Assembly (NCBI RefSeq): GCF_000787375.1 | Contig: NZ_JRJU01000044.1 | Span: 1-34,512 of the forward strand | Direction: 5' to 3' | Origin: Halalkalibacter okhensis | Lineage (GTDB): Bacteria; Bacillota; Bacilli; Bacillales; Bacillaceae_D | Length of the DNA: 34,512 nucleotides | Shown: positions 15,811 through 22,987 of the stretch, piece after piece | How positions within the stretch are numbered: the stretch's first letter is position 1 | Layout: the number at the start of each line of letters is the position of its first letter | Position numbers and translations under genes: made by a program | The notes under the pieces: generated by a model | Database searches by the model: none | Told to the model about the DNA's origin: nothing | What the model saw: the letters and a program-made list of their open reading frames with translations, nothing else

Positions 15811-17418
15811 TTATTTGTCTTCTGTCCTATCGACCGGCTGTTCGAGCTCTGCCTCTTTTGCCACTTCAGCCATTTCACGTTTAAAAGCATACCAATTCTT
15901 ATTCGTATGGCCTGCCATCATTACTTTCCCATTCTCTTCTTGTATCCAAATTCTTCGGTGAGTCCAATAGCTTCCTTGGACTAAACCAATCATAAAAATG
16001 AATCCTCCTATTACTAAAATGGACAAAGTATAGTCTTTTCGAACAATCAGCGCAGATACATGTTTTGTCTCTAGATCAGATAACCTAATGGAATAAACAT
16101 TTTCATCTGTAGGATCGAAATTACGTCCAATAGTTAAAAAACTCACTTCTTTTTTTTCTTGATTTGGACTATTCACTTCAAAGATAAAGGCAGGATTATC
16201 AGGAATCCTTGATTTGGTACTTGGAATTCCATCATTATTTAAATAATAGTCTGGTAGATAATCTTGTAATTTAACGTAGTAGTCATTAGGAAGATCATAT
16301 TGTTGTTCAGGATAAAATAGATCAACTTTAAACTCTCCAATCGTTTCACCTGTTTCATCATGTTCAACTGTAAACATCATCTTATTTAACTCATGGAGTT
16401 TGTAATCAACTTGATATAGACCAAACCCATCAAATTTAAAGGGATCATTCACCCTGATTTGGTACGTATCCACTTCTTGAAGATCGCGCTGTGAACCTAC
16501 TGGACCGTCATCGTTTCGTTGGTACAGTGTCACGTTTGTTTGATAGGTTTTAACAACAACTCCCCCTGCTCGATCAATCGCCGTTTGGAAGAGCTCGTCA
16601 TTTTCATCGTATAATTCAACAATAAACTGATGATTTTCCAGATAGTATTCTCCATTTGTTCCTGGGATTACCTCCGTATCCCCTTCTCGAACCCAAAGGT
16701 GGTGATCAACAAACATTCCCGGAAAAAAGCGTAGCATCCCACCAATTAAGAAAATAATGAGACCAATATGGTTTATATAAGGTCCCCATCTAGCAAATCG
16801 GCCTTTTTCAGCTAAAATAGAGGTTCCATCTGTTCTAACGTTGTATTTCTTTCCCTTTAAACTACTCAACCATTTCTCTTTATTTGGCGCTATATCTAGT
16901 TGTGTTTCACTTACTAGACGCTGTTTCTTCATAAAATTGATGTGTTTATGGACACGTTGGTGTTTTAAGGAACGATATAAGGGAAAAAAACGATCCACAC
17001 TAGCAATGATAAGTGAAACGGTCAAAGCAGCCATTAATAATAAATACCACCAAGATTGATACAGGTTATGAAAACCTAATTCATAATACACTTGTCCGAG
17101 AAACCCATATTGATCTTGATAGTACTCTGCCGGATTAACGGTTGGTGGTATATACATTTCCTGTGGAAGAATGGTCCCCAATGATGACGCTAGCAACAAA
17201 ATGACAATAATCCAAATCCCTACTTTTACTGAGGAGAAAAAATTCCATATTTGATCAACTATCGTTTTATTGTAGGTTTGCGAACGTCTTGCCGCTCCTT
17301 CATAACGCATATTTAAAACTTGCTGATTTTCACTCGCGACTAATGGTCTGCCGCATCCTCCACATAAGTCTGTTCCTTGAGGATTTTGCTGTCCACAAGA
17401 ACAGCTAAGGTTATTCAT
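15811..17418 (-). CDS. resB: Cytochrome c biogenesis protein ResB
   Basis: The apocytochrome-binding half of the System II synthase. A 535-residue protein with an N-terminal zinc-ribbon-like CSCG...CGGCG (about 6-23), as in other Bacillus ResB proteins, then membrane segments near residues 70-90, 125-145 and 215-232, a large extracytoplasmic domain and a final membrane segment near 465-485. The frame can start with GTG at 17427 overlapping the resA stop, but AGGAG is better spaced for ATG 17418. Overlap or near-overlap with resA shows co-translation. Confidence 0.93.
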   Translation of the reverse strand: MNNLSCSCGQQNPQGTDLCGGCGRPLVASENQQVLNMRYEGAARRSQTYNKTIVDQIWNFFSSVKVGIWIIVILLLASSLGTILPQEMYIPPTVNPAEYYQDQYGFLGQVYYELGFHNLYQSWWYLLLMAALTVSLIIASVDRFFPLYRSLKHQRVHKHINFMKKQRLVSETQLDIAPNKEKWLSSLKGKKYNVRTDGTSILAEKGRFARWGPYINHIGLIIFLIGGMLRFFPGMFVDHHLWVREGDTEVIPGTNGEYYLENHQFIVELYDENDELFQTAIDRAGGVVVKTYQTNVTLYQRNDDGPVGSQRDLQEVDTYQIRVNDPFKFDGFGLYQVDYKLHELNKMMFTVEHDETGETIGEFKVDLFYPEQQYDLPNDYYVKLQDYLPDYYLNNDGIPSTKSRIPDNPAFIFEVNSPNQEKKEVSFLTIGRNFDPTDENVYSIRLSDLETKHVSALIVRKDYTLSILVIGGFIFMIGLVQGSYWTHRRIWIQEENGKVMMAGHTNKNWYAFKREMAEVAKEAELEQPVDRTEDK

Positions 17419-17423
17419 TTCAA

Positions 17424-17954
17424 TCACTCCTGCGGTTTAATACTTTCCATATACTGTGCGATCGCTTGCTCTGACATGCCTCCTGTAATGATGTTAATGA
17501 TTTCCCCTTCCGCATTGATTAGAAATGTAGTCGGAAGTGGAATAACACCATAACGGTCTAATACTTGTTGTCCTTTATCCATAGGAATTGGGAACGTTAA
17601 GTTTAGTCTTTCTACAAAGCGCTGAACGGTTAATTCGGGTTCACCTACATTTACAGCAAGGATTTCAACTCCCTGATCTTTATATATCGCATATTGGTTT
17701 TCCATATAAGGCATCTCACGCTCACACGGTGGACAATATGTACCCCAGAAATTCAAAAAAACACCTTGCCCCCGGTAATCTTCAAGCTCCACCTCATTGC
17801 CATTAAGATCTGTAAGAACAAAATTTGGTGCTTCATCGCCTACCCGAACAGCTGCATCCGCATCTGAAAAAAAATTAGAATAAAATGTATACCCTATCGC
17901 GATTGCCATGATGAGCAAGGTCACTGTTCGGATAAATAATCGTCTAGTTTTCAT
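17424..17954 (-). CDS. resA: Thiol-disulfide oxidoreductase ResA
   Basis: Membrane-anchored thioredoxin that reduces the CXXCH cysteines of apocytochrome c before haem attachment. The 176 residues comprise an N-terminal anchor (about 8-25) and a thioredoxin fold with NFWGTYCPPCERE (Cys74, Cys77) and the cis-Pro motif IPLPTTF. The active site is CPPC rather than the CEPC of B. subtilis ResA, which could alter the redox potential or pH response. ATG follows AAAGGAGG. First gene of the resA-resB-resC-ccdA-SHOCT-lipoprotein cluster. Confidence 0.93.
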   Translation of the reverse strand: MKTRRLFIRTVTLLIMAIAIGYTFYSNFFSDADAAVRVGDEAPNFVLTDLNGNEVELEDYRGQGVFLNFWGTYCPPCEREMPYMENQYAIYKDQGVEILAVNVGEPELTVQRFVERLNLTFPIPMDKGQQVLDRYGVIPLPTTFLINAEGEIINIITGGMSEQAIAQYMESIKPQE

Positions 17955-17974
17955 AGAACTCCTCCTTTAAACCT

Positions 17975-18007
17975 ACAATAGTTAAGAGTATAAAGAGAAA
18001 TTGTGAA
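17975..18007 (-). promoter_or_regulatory. Weaker TTCAYA-class promoter of the res cluster
   Basis: TTCACA (18007-18002) is followed after 5 bp by a degenerate second repeat TCTTTA and, after 10 bp instead of 9, by a -10-like TATTGT (17980-17975). TATACT inside the spacer is an alternative -10. It lies 21 bp before resA. Confidence 0.45.
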
Positions 18008-18071
18008 GGAATCATGGAGAAATGCTAAATTGGAAAATCTGTCACATCCTATTCATATAATCACTATGACA

Positions 18072-18108
18072 TAAAAAATGAGCCCCTTAATATTAAGAGG
18101 ACCCATTA
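18072..18108 (-). terminator. Terminator between the two-component operon and resA
   Basis: On the minus strand AATGGGTCC pairs with GGGCTCATT (with G-U pairs), followed by six Ts. It lies just after the small membrane protein gene, so resA needs its own promoter. Confidence 0.7.
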
Positions 18109-18113
18109 TAGTA

Positions 18114-18329
18114 CTATTTAATATGCTTTGCCTTTTTGGTGTAGATTTTAAAGATCATATAAACGCAACTTACTAGGAAAACTGGAATAAGAGTATATAA
18201 ACAAATGGTAATAAAGGTAAGACTAAGATGACGATGGGCTTCAGGTAGAATCCAAGTTGCTGAAATCGTTAAACATATAATTCCTAATAAAATAAAAACA
18301 AAAATAACTAGCCATTCTGCTTTCTTCAA
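18114..18329 (-). CDS. Small two-helix membrane protein
   Basis: A 71-residue protein with two membrane helices (about 6-28 and 36-61) and a basic end KKAKHIK. The start is probably TTG at 18329, 16 bp after the kinase stop codon; GTGAG upstream is a modest RBS. I do not recognise the family. Position directly after the kinase gene and before a terminator suggests an accessory protein of the two-component system, perhaps modulating the kinase in the membrane (inference). Confidence 0.55.
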   Translation of the reverse strand: MKKAEWLVIFVFILLGIICLTISATWILPEAHRHLSLTFITICLYTLIPVFLVSCVYMIFKIYTKKAKHIK

Positions 18330-18345
18330 TTGGCTTCATCTCACT

Positions 18346-19740
18346 TTAATCCAAAATTTTGGGTAGAATAATAGTGAATTCAGTTCCTTCACCAACAGTG
18401 CTCTCCACCTCAATTGTCCCATTGTGTAACTCTATTAGTTGCTTCACAATGGACAATCCAAGACCAGTACCACCGAAAGCCCTAGACCGAGACTTTTCTA
18501 CTCGATAAAAACGCTCGAATATATACGGTAGCTCCTCTTCTTCCATGCCAATTCCCGTGTCCCTAACCTTAATCTTAATATTTTCATCATTACTAACAGT
18601 ATAAATTGTAATGGATCCTTCTTTCGTATACTTTATTGCGTTTTCAACTAAATTTATAAGAACTTGCTCCAATCTTAAAGGATCACCAAGTACTATACTG
18701 TCTTCCTTATCAGATAGTTCACATAGGTATTCTATATTAAGGTTTTGGTCTAGAGCTTTGTATGCCGTTTTCTTTACAACAAGTTTTATAATTTCATTAA
18801 TGTTCACTTTTTTATGTTCAAGATTAAAACGGCCTTCGTCCATTTGTGCTAAGTCAAATAAATCATCGACTAAATAAGTTAGTCTTGTAGCTTCATGATC
18901 AATAATTTCAAGGTATTGGTTTCTTTCTTCTTCTGTTTTCCAACGCCCTTCACGCAAAACTTTTGAGTATCCTTTTAAATAAGTCATAGGTGTGCGTAAC
19001 TCATGTGATATATTGGCAAAAAACTCTCTTCTTTGTTCATTTACACGTTGTAAACTGAAAGCTAAATCATTGATAGCACGTGCCAGTGAACCTAACTCAT
19101 CACCTGATTTCTGAATAGTACGTGTATTATAGTTGCCTTTAGCAATTTGTCTTGCAGCTTTTTCCATACTTACTAATGGCTGAGATAGTTTTTTGGTAAT
19201 GAAATAAGTAAGTCCAATCCCTAGAAATAAAGATCCAATCGCTGAGAGTTTCAGGAAATCTTGTACTTTTTTTATGGATTGTATGATACTCTCGAGCGAA
19301 GAAAAAACAATTACATGCCCCTTTGAATTATTAACATTTATATGTGAAGCAGTCGCAATATACGTTTTCCCATCAGAATCTTCAAATGAATTAGTCATAT
19401 AGTGCTGCGAATCAGCAGAATGGATAAGGTTAAGAAGGTACCCTGTGTCATGATGACTCATCGAAAAATTCGATTGAGCCCAGACCTCTCCTTGATCACT
19501 AAGTGCTAGCATTTTTTGATTCGAGATTTTCGCAGCTACTTCCACAACCTCTAATCGGTTTTCAACAGTACTATCATTAATTAGATTAGCATATTGAGAA
19601 GACAGCATATGTGTTTCTTCTTGGGCTTGACTAACATAAAACCCATAAAAAATTTGATTCATGACAAAGCCTAACGGTAATATTATCGTAATTAATAAGA
19701 GTAGAATCGTAAGGCCTAATTTAATATCAATTCGATTCAT
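18346..19740 (-). CDS. Membrane sensor histidine kinase
   Basis: A 464-residue kinase: first membrane helix (about 10-28), an extracytoplasmic sensor region (about 35-160) with MSHHD and other histidines, a second helix, HAMP linker, then HisKA with FFANISHELRTPMTYLKG (phosphorylated His246), and HATPase_c with N box (NLVENAIKY), G1 DTGIGM, F box and GTGLGL. ATG 19740 is preferred over ATG 19752, which would overlap its RBS. It lies 18 bp after the regulator gene. The extracytoplasmic signal is unknown; the metal/redox neighbours suggest metal or envelope redox stress. It resembles general BaeS/PhoR-like kinases and cannot be named more exactly. Confidence 0.9.
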   Translation of the reverse strand: MNRIDIKLGLTILLLLITIILPLGFVMNQIFYGFYVSQAQEETHMLSSQYANLINDSTVENRLEVVEVAAKISNQKMLALSDQGEVWAQSNFSMSHHDTGYLLNLIHSADSQHYMTNSFEDSDGKTYIATASHINVNNSKGHVIVFSSLESIIQSIKKVQDFLKLSAIGSLFLGIGLTYFITKKLSQPLVSMEKAARQIAKGNYNTRTIQKSGDELGSLARAINDLAFSLQRVNEQRREFFANISHELRTPMTYLKGYSKVLREGRWKTEEERNQYLEIIDHEATRLTYLVDDLFDLAQMDEGRFNLEHKKVNINEIIKLVVKKTAYKALDQNLNIEYLCELSDKEDSIVLGDPLRLEQVLINLVENAIKYTKEGSITIYTVSNDENIKIKVRDTGIGMEEEELPYIFERFYRVEKSRSRAFGGTGLGLSIVKQLIELHNGTIEVESTVGEGTEFTIILPKILD

Positions 19741-19758
19741 AAGTTGTACCATCTCTTT

Positions 19759-20457
19759 TTATACAAATTTGTATCCAACACCCCATACAGTTATTATTCG
19801 ATTATTTTTTAGGCCAGCAGCATAAAGTTTTGATCGTATATTTTTCATATGAGAGTCTACAGTTCTTTGTGCTCCTACATAATCCTCTCCCCAGATTAAA
19901 TAAAGAAGGTCGTCTCTCGTATACACTCGTTGTGGATTTAAAGCGAGCTTATATAAAAGCTCGAACTCTTTTGCTGTTAATTCAACCAATTCATTATTCA
20001 CATAGACACTTCTATTTTCATAATAAATAGATAATCCATCTTCAAATGCTAACTTTACTTCGTCTTTCTTTGCCTCAATTGTAGTTACTCTTCTTAGCAA
20101 TGCTTTTACACGCGCTATTAATTCTTCTGGTTCAAATGGTTTTGTAAGGTAATCATCTGCTCCTAAATTTAACCCATCTACTCGATCTTCTAATGCCTTC
20201 CTGGCTGAGAGCATTAGTATAGGAATTGTTGAATACTCTCTTACGATTTTACATACCTCAAAACCATCAAGATCTGGCATCATAATATCTAGTATAATTA
20301 GATCATAATTATCTGGGTTATTCCGAATCTTAGTAATAGCTTCCTTACCCGTCGAAGCCTCAAATAGGTCAAATCCCTCATCCTTCAAATAAATCGATAA
20401 AAGAGTTCGCATTTGAAACTCATCATCAACAATTAAAATAGTTTTGTTTTCAATCAT
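19759..20457 (-). CDS. OmpR/PhoB-family response regulator
   Basis: A 232-residue DNA-binding response regulator. The receiver domain has the acidic pair in IVDDE, phosphoacceptor Asp57 in LDIMMPD, Ser in MLSAR and Lys106 in TKPF; the C-terminal winged helix ends with RTVDSHMKNIRSKL and VWGVGYKF. ATG follows AAGGGG. It is first in a three-gene unit with the kinase and the small membrane protein. OmpR-family regulators bind tandem hexamers about 11 bp apart, so it is the obvious candidate to bind the TTCAYA-N5-TACAAA sites found at many promoters in this window. Repeats of similar sequence and phase precede its own gene. Confidence 0.93.
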   Translation of the reverse strand: MIENKTILIVDDEFQMRTLLSIYLKDEGFDLFEASTGKEAITKIRNNPDNYDLIILDIMMPDLDGFEVCKIVREYSTIPILMLSARKALEDRVDGLNLGADDYLTKPFEPEELIARVKALLRRVTTIEAKKDEVKLAFEDGLSIYYENRSVYVNNELVELTAKEFELLYKLALNPQRVYTRDDLLYLIWGEDYVGAQRTVDSHMKNIRSKLYAAGLKNNRIITVWGVGYKFV

Positions 20458-20480
20458 ATGTTTAACCCCTTAGTATTTAA

Positions 20481-20508
20481 TTTGAAACGAAATGGTGAAA
20501 ATTATGAA
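20481..20508 (-). promoter_or_regulatory. Possible autoregulatory repeats before the response regulator gene
   Basis: TTCATA (20508-20503) and TTCAAA (20486-20481) are 22 bp apart, two helical turns, with a degenerate CACCAT in the intermediate phase. AATACT (20477-20472) is a -10 candidate. The distance to the -10 differs from the main class, so the promoter is not of the same layout. Confidence 0.4.
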
Positions 20509-20528
20509 AACACGTTATCATATTAATG

Positions 20529-21239
20529 TTAAAATTCTAATGTAAAAGGAAGTTCCCATATCGTTTCTGACAAATTTGCTCTTGAGATCATTAATAAAAT
20601 TGTCTCAGGTAGTGGTTGAGCGAACTCAAATTCACCTTTCATCGTATTTAGATTTTGCTCAGTTCTAGATACCACTGGATAAATCCTCTCTCCTTCAAGC
20701 TCTATCGTTACCCCTATTCCTTTTGTTGGATGTACATCATTTAAATTTAACCTTAAATAGTTATCCTTTAGATCTATATTTGTTAGTATAATTCCGTCAC
20801 TCATAACATTATTTCTATTCCCATCTATTTCAAAGGTCACTAATTTTTTATTGAAAGTTGGCTTAACGTATAACGAAAAAGATAGGAATCCTGCTAATTT
20901 TTGGTTTTCACTTTCACTTAAATAGAACTCGCGTATCATCACTTTCTCATCATTAACGAACTCTGTTTTTTGCTCCTCATTAATTTTGTAAAATTCATGA
21001 CCATTAGCTAAAATGATCTGACTTGGAAAAGCAACAGCATAATCATTTTTGTTAATTCCGCCCTCCGTAATACTTTCCAGCGTTACTGTTAAGAAAAAAC
21101 CATTCTCTACTTCCACGATTTCATCTATTACCACTTTTATATAACTGTTTTCATAAATATTTTGAACGTCTTTGGTATCTGGTTGTTGACATCCACCCAA
21201 AGTAATAAAAACGAATATCAATACTGATATTATTCTCAC
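20529..21239 (-). CDS. Hypothetical lipoprotein upstream of the two-component genes
   Basis: A 236-residue lipoprotein: short signal peptide with lipobox LGGC (Cys17) and a mature part rich in beta strands and acidic residues. I recognise no family; the alternating polar and hydrophobic strands suggest one or two immunoglobulin-like or DUF4179-like domains, without proof. An open frame extends to 21260, but GTG at 21239 has AGGAGG 6 nt upstream and gives a normal signal peptide. It is 71 bp upstream of the response regulator gene in the same direction and could be co-transcribed, perhaps sensing or binding the same ligand as the kinase. Confidence 0.65.
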   Translation of the reverse strand: MRIISVLIFVFITLGGCQQPDTKDVQNIYENSYIKVVIDEIVEVENGFFLTVTLESITEGGINKNDYAVAFPSQIILANGHEFYKINEEQKTEFVNDEKVMIREFYLSESENQKLAGFLSFSLYVKPTFNKKLVTFEIDGNRNNVMSDGIILTNIDLKDNYLRLNLNDVHPTKGIGVTIELEGERIYPVVSRTEQNLNTMKGEFEFAQPLPETILLMISRANLSETIWELPFTLEF

Positions 21240-21474
21240 ATTACTCCTCCTATAGCCCACATATATAAAGGGTTAACCTGTCAATTTATATTAAGTTACA
21301 ATGATTCCCAATATTTTCAGAGAGTAAATATTACTAGTCGCACTATTATATTTCCCCTAGATAGAAACACTGCTTTTATTTGATATAACAATAGAAGATA
21401 AATGTGGAGAAAAGATGAAGATAAAAAAAATAAGATATTACCTTTTCAAAAAAAACACTGTAATTATTTAGAAA

Positions 21475-21506
21475 CACATACTTTCTACACATTTTCTAGT
21501 TAACAT
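21475..21506 (+). promoter_or_regulatory. Weak TTCAYA-class promoter upstream of znuA
   Basis: CACATA (21475-21480), 5 bp, TACACA (21486-21491), 9 bp, then TAACAT (21501-21506). Only the first hexamer departs from consensus, and the second shares TTTCTACACA with the ypjA-like promoter. Spacing is exact. The remaining 21261-21470 is AT-rich with no gene. Confidence 0.4.
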
Positions 21507-21508
21507 CC

Positions 21509-21529
21509 AAAACGTAACAATTTCGATTT
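21509..21529 (+). promoter_or_regulatory. Zur-box-like dyad in the znuA leader
   Basis: AAAACGTAA-CAA-TTTCGATTT closely follows the Bacillus Zur operator pattern AAATCGTAA-N3-TTACGATTT (about 15 of the 18 arm positions match). It lies between the -10 and the RBS of the zinc-binding lipoprotein gene, a repressing position. Confidence 0.55.
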
Positions 21530-21547
21530 AAAAAAGGAGACAAGATT

Positions 21548-22567
21548 ATGAAAATGAAGCTTACGGTTTTACTACTATTATTTTTCATCGTTATTCTTGG
21601 TGCATGTAACGCATCAAATAACGAGGAAGAATTAATAGACGGTGAAACAGAAAATACCATTACAGAAGAAGTCTTAACAGTTGTCACAACTACTTTTGTT
21701 TTAGAAGACTTTACTCGGAAAATTGGTGGAGAACATGTTGATGTGATCAATGTAGTTCCTTTGGGCGCAGATGCTCATTCGTTTGAACCGACAGCTAGAC
21801 AAATGATCGAAATAATGGAAGCAGATGCGTTTGTATATAACGGAGCCGGCTTTGAAGGCTTTGTTGATGCGGTACTAAAAAGTATGGAGAAGGAGGACGT
21901 TGTAGCTCTTCAAGCTTCTAATAACATTCCTTTAAGAGAAGATGATGATGAACACGATGATGAACATGTGGATGTTCATGAAGAAGACGAACACAGTGAT
22001 GAGAACTTGGATGTTCATGAAGAAGACGAACACTTGCACGCTGGAGTCGATCCGCATGCTTGGCTTGATCCGGTATATGCCCTGCAATATGCTAAGAATA
22101 TATATGATTTACTTGTTCAATTACAACCTGAATTCGAAGAGCAATTTACAGAAAACTATACTAACTTAAAAATTGAATTAGAAAATTTACACGTTGAATT
22201 TGAAGAAATGGTATCTACTGCTGAACGAAATCAATTTATAGTATCTCATGCTGGCTATGGATATTGGGAACAAAGGTACGGGCTTGAACAAATTGCAATA
22301 TCTGGACTATCACCTACAAACGAACCGTCTCAGCGTCAAGTTGAAGAGATTCTTGAACTAGGTCAGTCTCTGAATCTTACTCATCTGTTTGTTGAACAAA
22401 ATTTCACATCTAAAATTGCTGAAATGATAGCTGACGAAATTGGTGCTGACATATTATATTTACACAACCTTGAAGCAGCAACACAAGAAGATATTGATAA
22501 CGGCGAGAACTATATAAGTATAATGAGAGGGAATATTGAAGCTTTAAAACAAGGTTTAAATAAGTAA
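21548..22567 (+). CDS. znuA: Zinc-binding lipoprotein of ABC transporter (ZnuA/AdcA type)
   Basis: A 339-residue cluster A-I substrate-binding lipoprotein: lipobox LGAC (Cys20), metal ligands His77 (GADAHSFEP), His170 (DPHAWLDP) and His234 (VSHAGYGYW), with Glu309 (HNLEAAT) a likely fourth ligand as in AdcA. Three histidines plus the His/Asp/Glu-rich loop (about 131-165) are typical of zinc rather than manganese proteins. The loop contains an internal duplication. ATG follows AAAAAGGAG. No permease or ATPase gene lies beside it, so it must work with a transporter encoded elsewhere, or buffer zinc at the surface. A Zur-like site lies just upstream. Confidence 0.9.
   Translation: MKMKLTVLLLLFFIVILGACNASNNEEELIDGETENTITEEVLTVVTTTFVLEDFTRKIGGEHVDVINVVPLGADAHSFEPTARQMIEIMEADAFVYNGAGFEGFVDAVLKSMEKEDVVALQASNNIPLREDDDEHDDEHVDVHEEDEHSDENLDVHEEDEHLHAGVDPHAWLDPVYALQYAKNIYDLLVQLQPEFEEQFTENYTNLKIELENLHVEFEEMVSTAERNQFIVSHAGYGYWEQRYGLEQIAISGLSPTNEPSQRQVEEILELGQSLNLTHLFVEQNFTSKIAEMIADEIGADILYLHNLEAATQEDIDNGENYISIMRGNIEALKQGLNK
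21969..22033 (+). repeat. 26-bp direct repeat in the ZnuA metal-binding loop
   Basis: Two identical 26-bp copies (21969-21994 and 22008-22033) begin 39 bp apart. Each encodes DVHEEDEH, so the loop was lengthened by an in-frame 13-residue duplication. Identity at third codon positions points to a recent event or to slippage. Confidence 0.85.
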
Positions 22568-22600
22568 GAAATTAGAATCTCATTCATTTACATTAGTAGG

Positions 22601-22637
22601 CAAACACATTTCAAATTGATTTGTGTTTGTTTATTTT
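22601..22637 (+). terminator. Terminator after znuA
   Basis: CAAACACA (22601-22608) pairs with TGTGTTTG (22622-22629), followed by TTTATTTTT on the plus strand, 34 bp after the stop codon. Confidence 0.75.
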
Positions 22638-22987
22638 TCACTAAAACAACTTTATAAAATCATTCTTATTATAATTCTAATCCTAGTTAAGGTTGTGAAT
22701 TTCAACTTAATTCAGATAAAACGGCAGTGGTGGCATTGTAGTATTTTATAATAATATTTTGAAAATCCCTCCATAAACTCAACGTTTGTTTAGTATCGTA
22801 TCATGCCCCCCAATCTACATTTTTTAATTACAATTTAAAAAATGATCGAGTCCCCCTTGCTTTAAACGTTAACTCTACAGAACAGAACATCACTATTTTA
22901 TTATTAAAGTAAATTACCCGAACAATAAACCGAAAACGGCCTATCATTCGAGTAAATTTCATTTTAATGATTTTTAACTAATAGGGA
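22638..22987. other. Gene-free stretch with a nested inverted repeat
   Basis: No coding frame of note. An imperfect inverted repeat spans 22911-22959 (AAATTACCCGAA against TTCGAGTAAATTT) and encloses a small CCG/CGG hairpin. It lies 29 bp after the stop codon of the oxidase gene on the minus strand and may act as its terminator or stabilise the mRNA end, although the T-run is poor. Confidence 0.45.

Noticed and set aside
18346-20457. ResDE two-component system
   Set aside because: Although it adjoins resABC, it is transcribed from a separate unit upstream with a terminator between, and nothing in the sequence identifies it as ResDE in particular.
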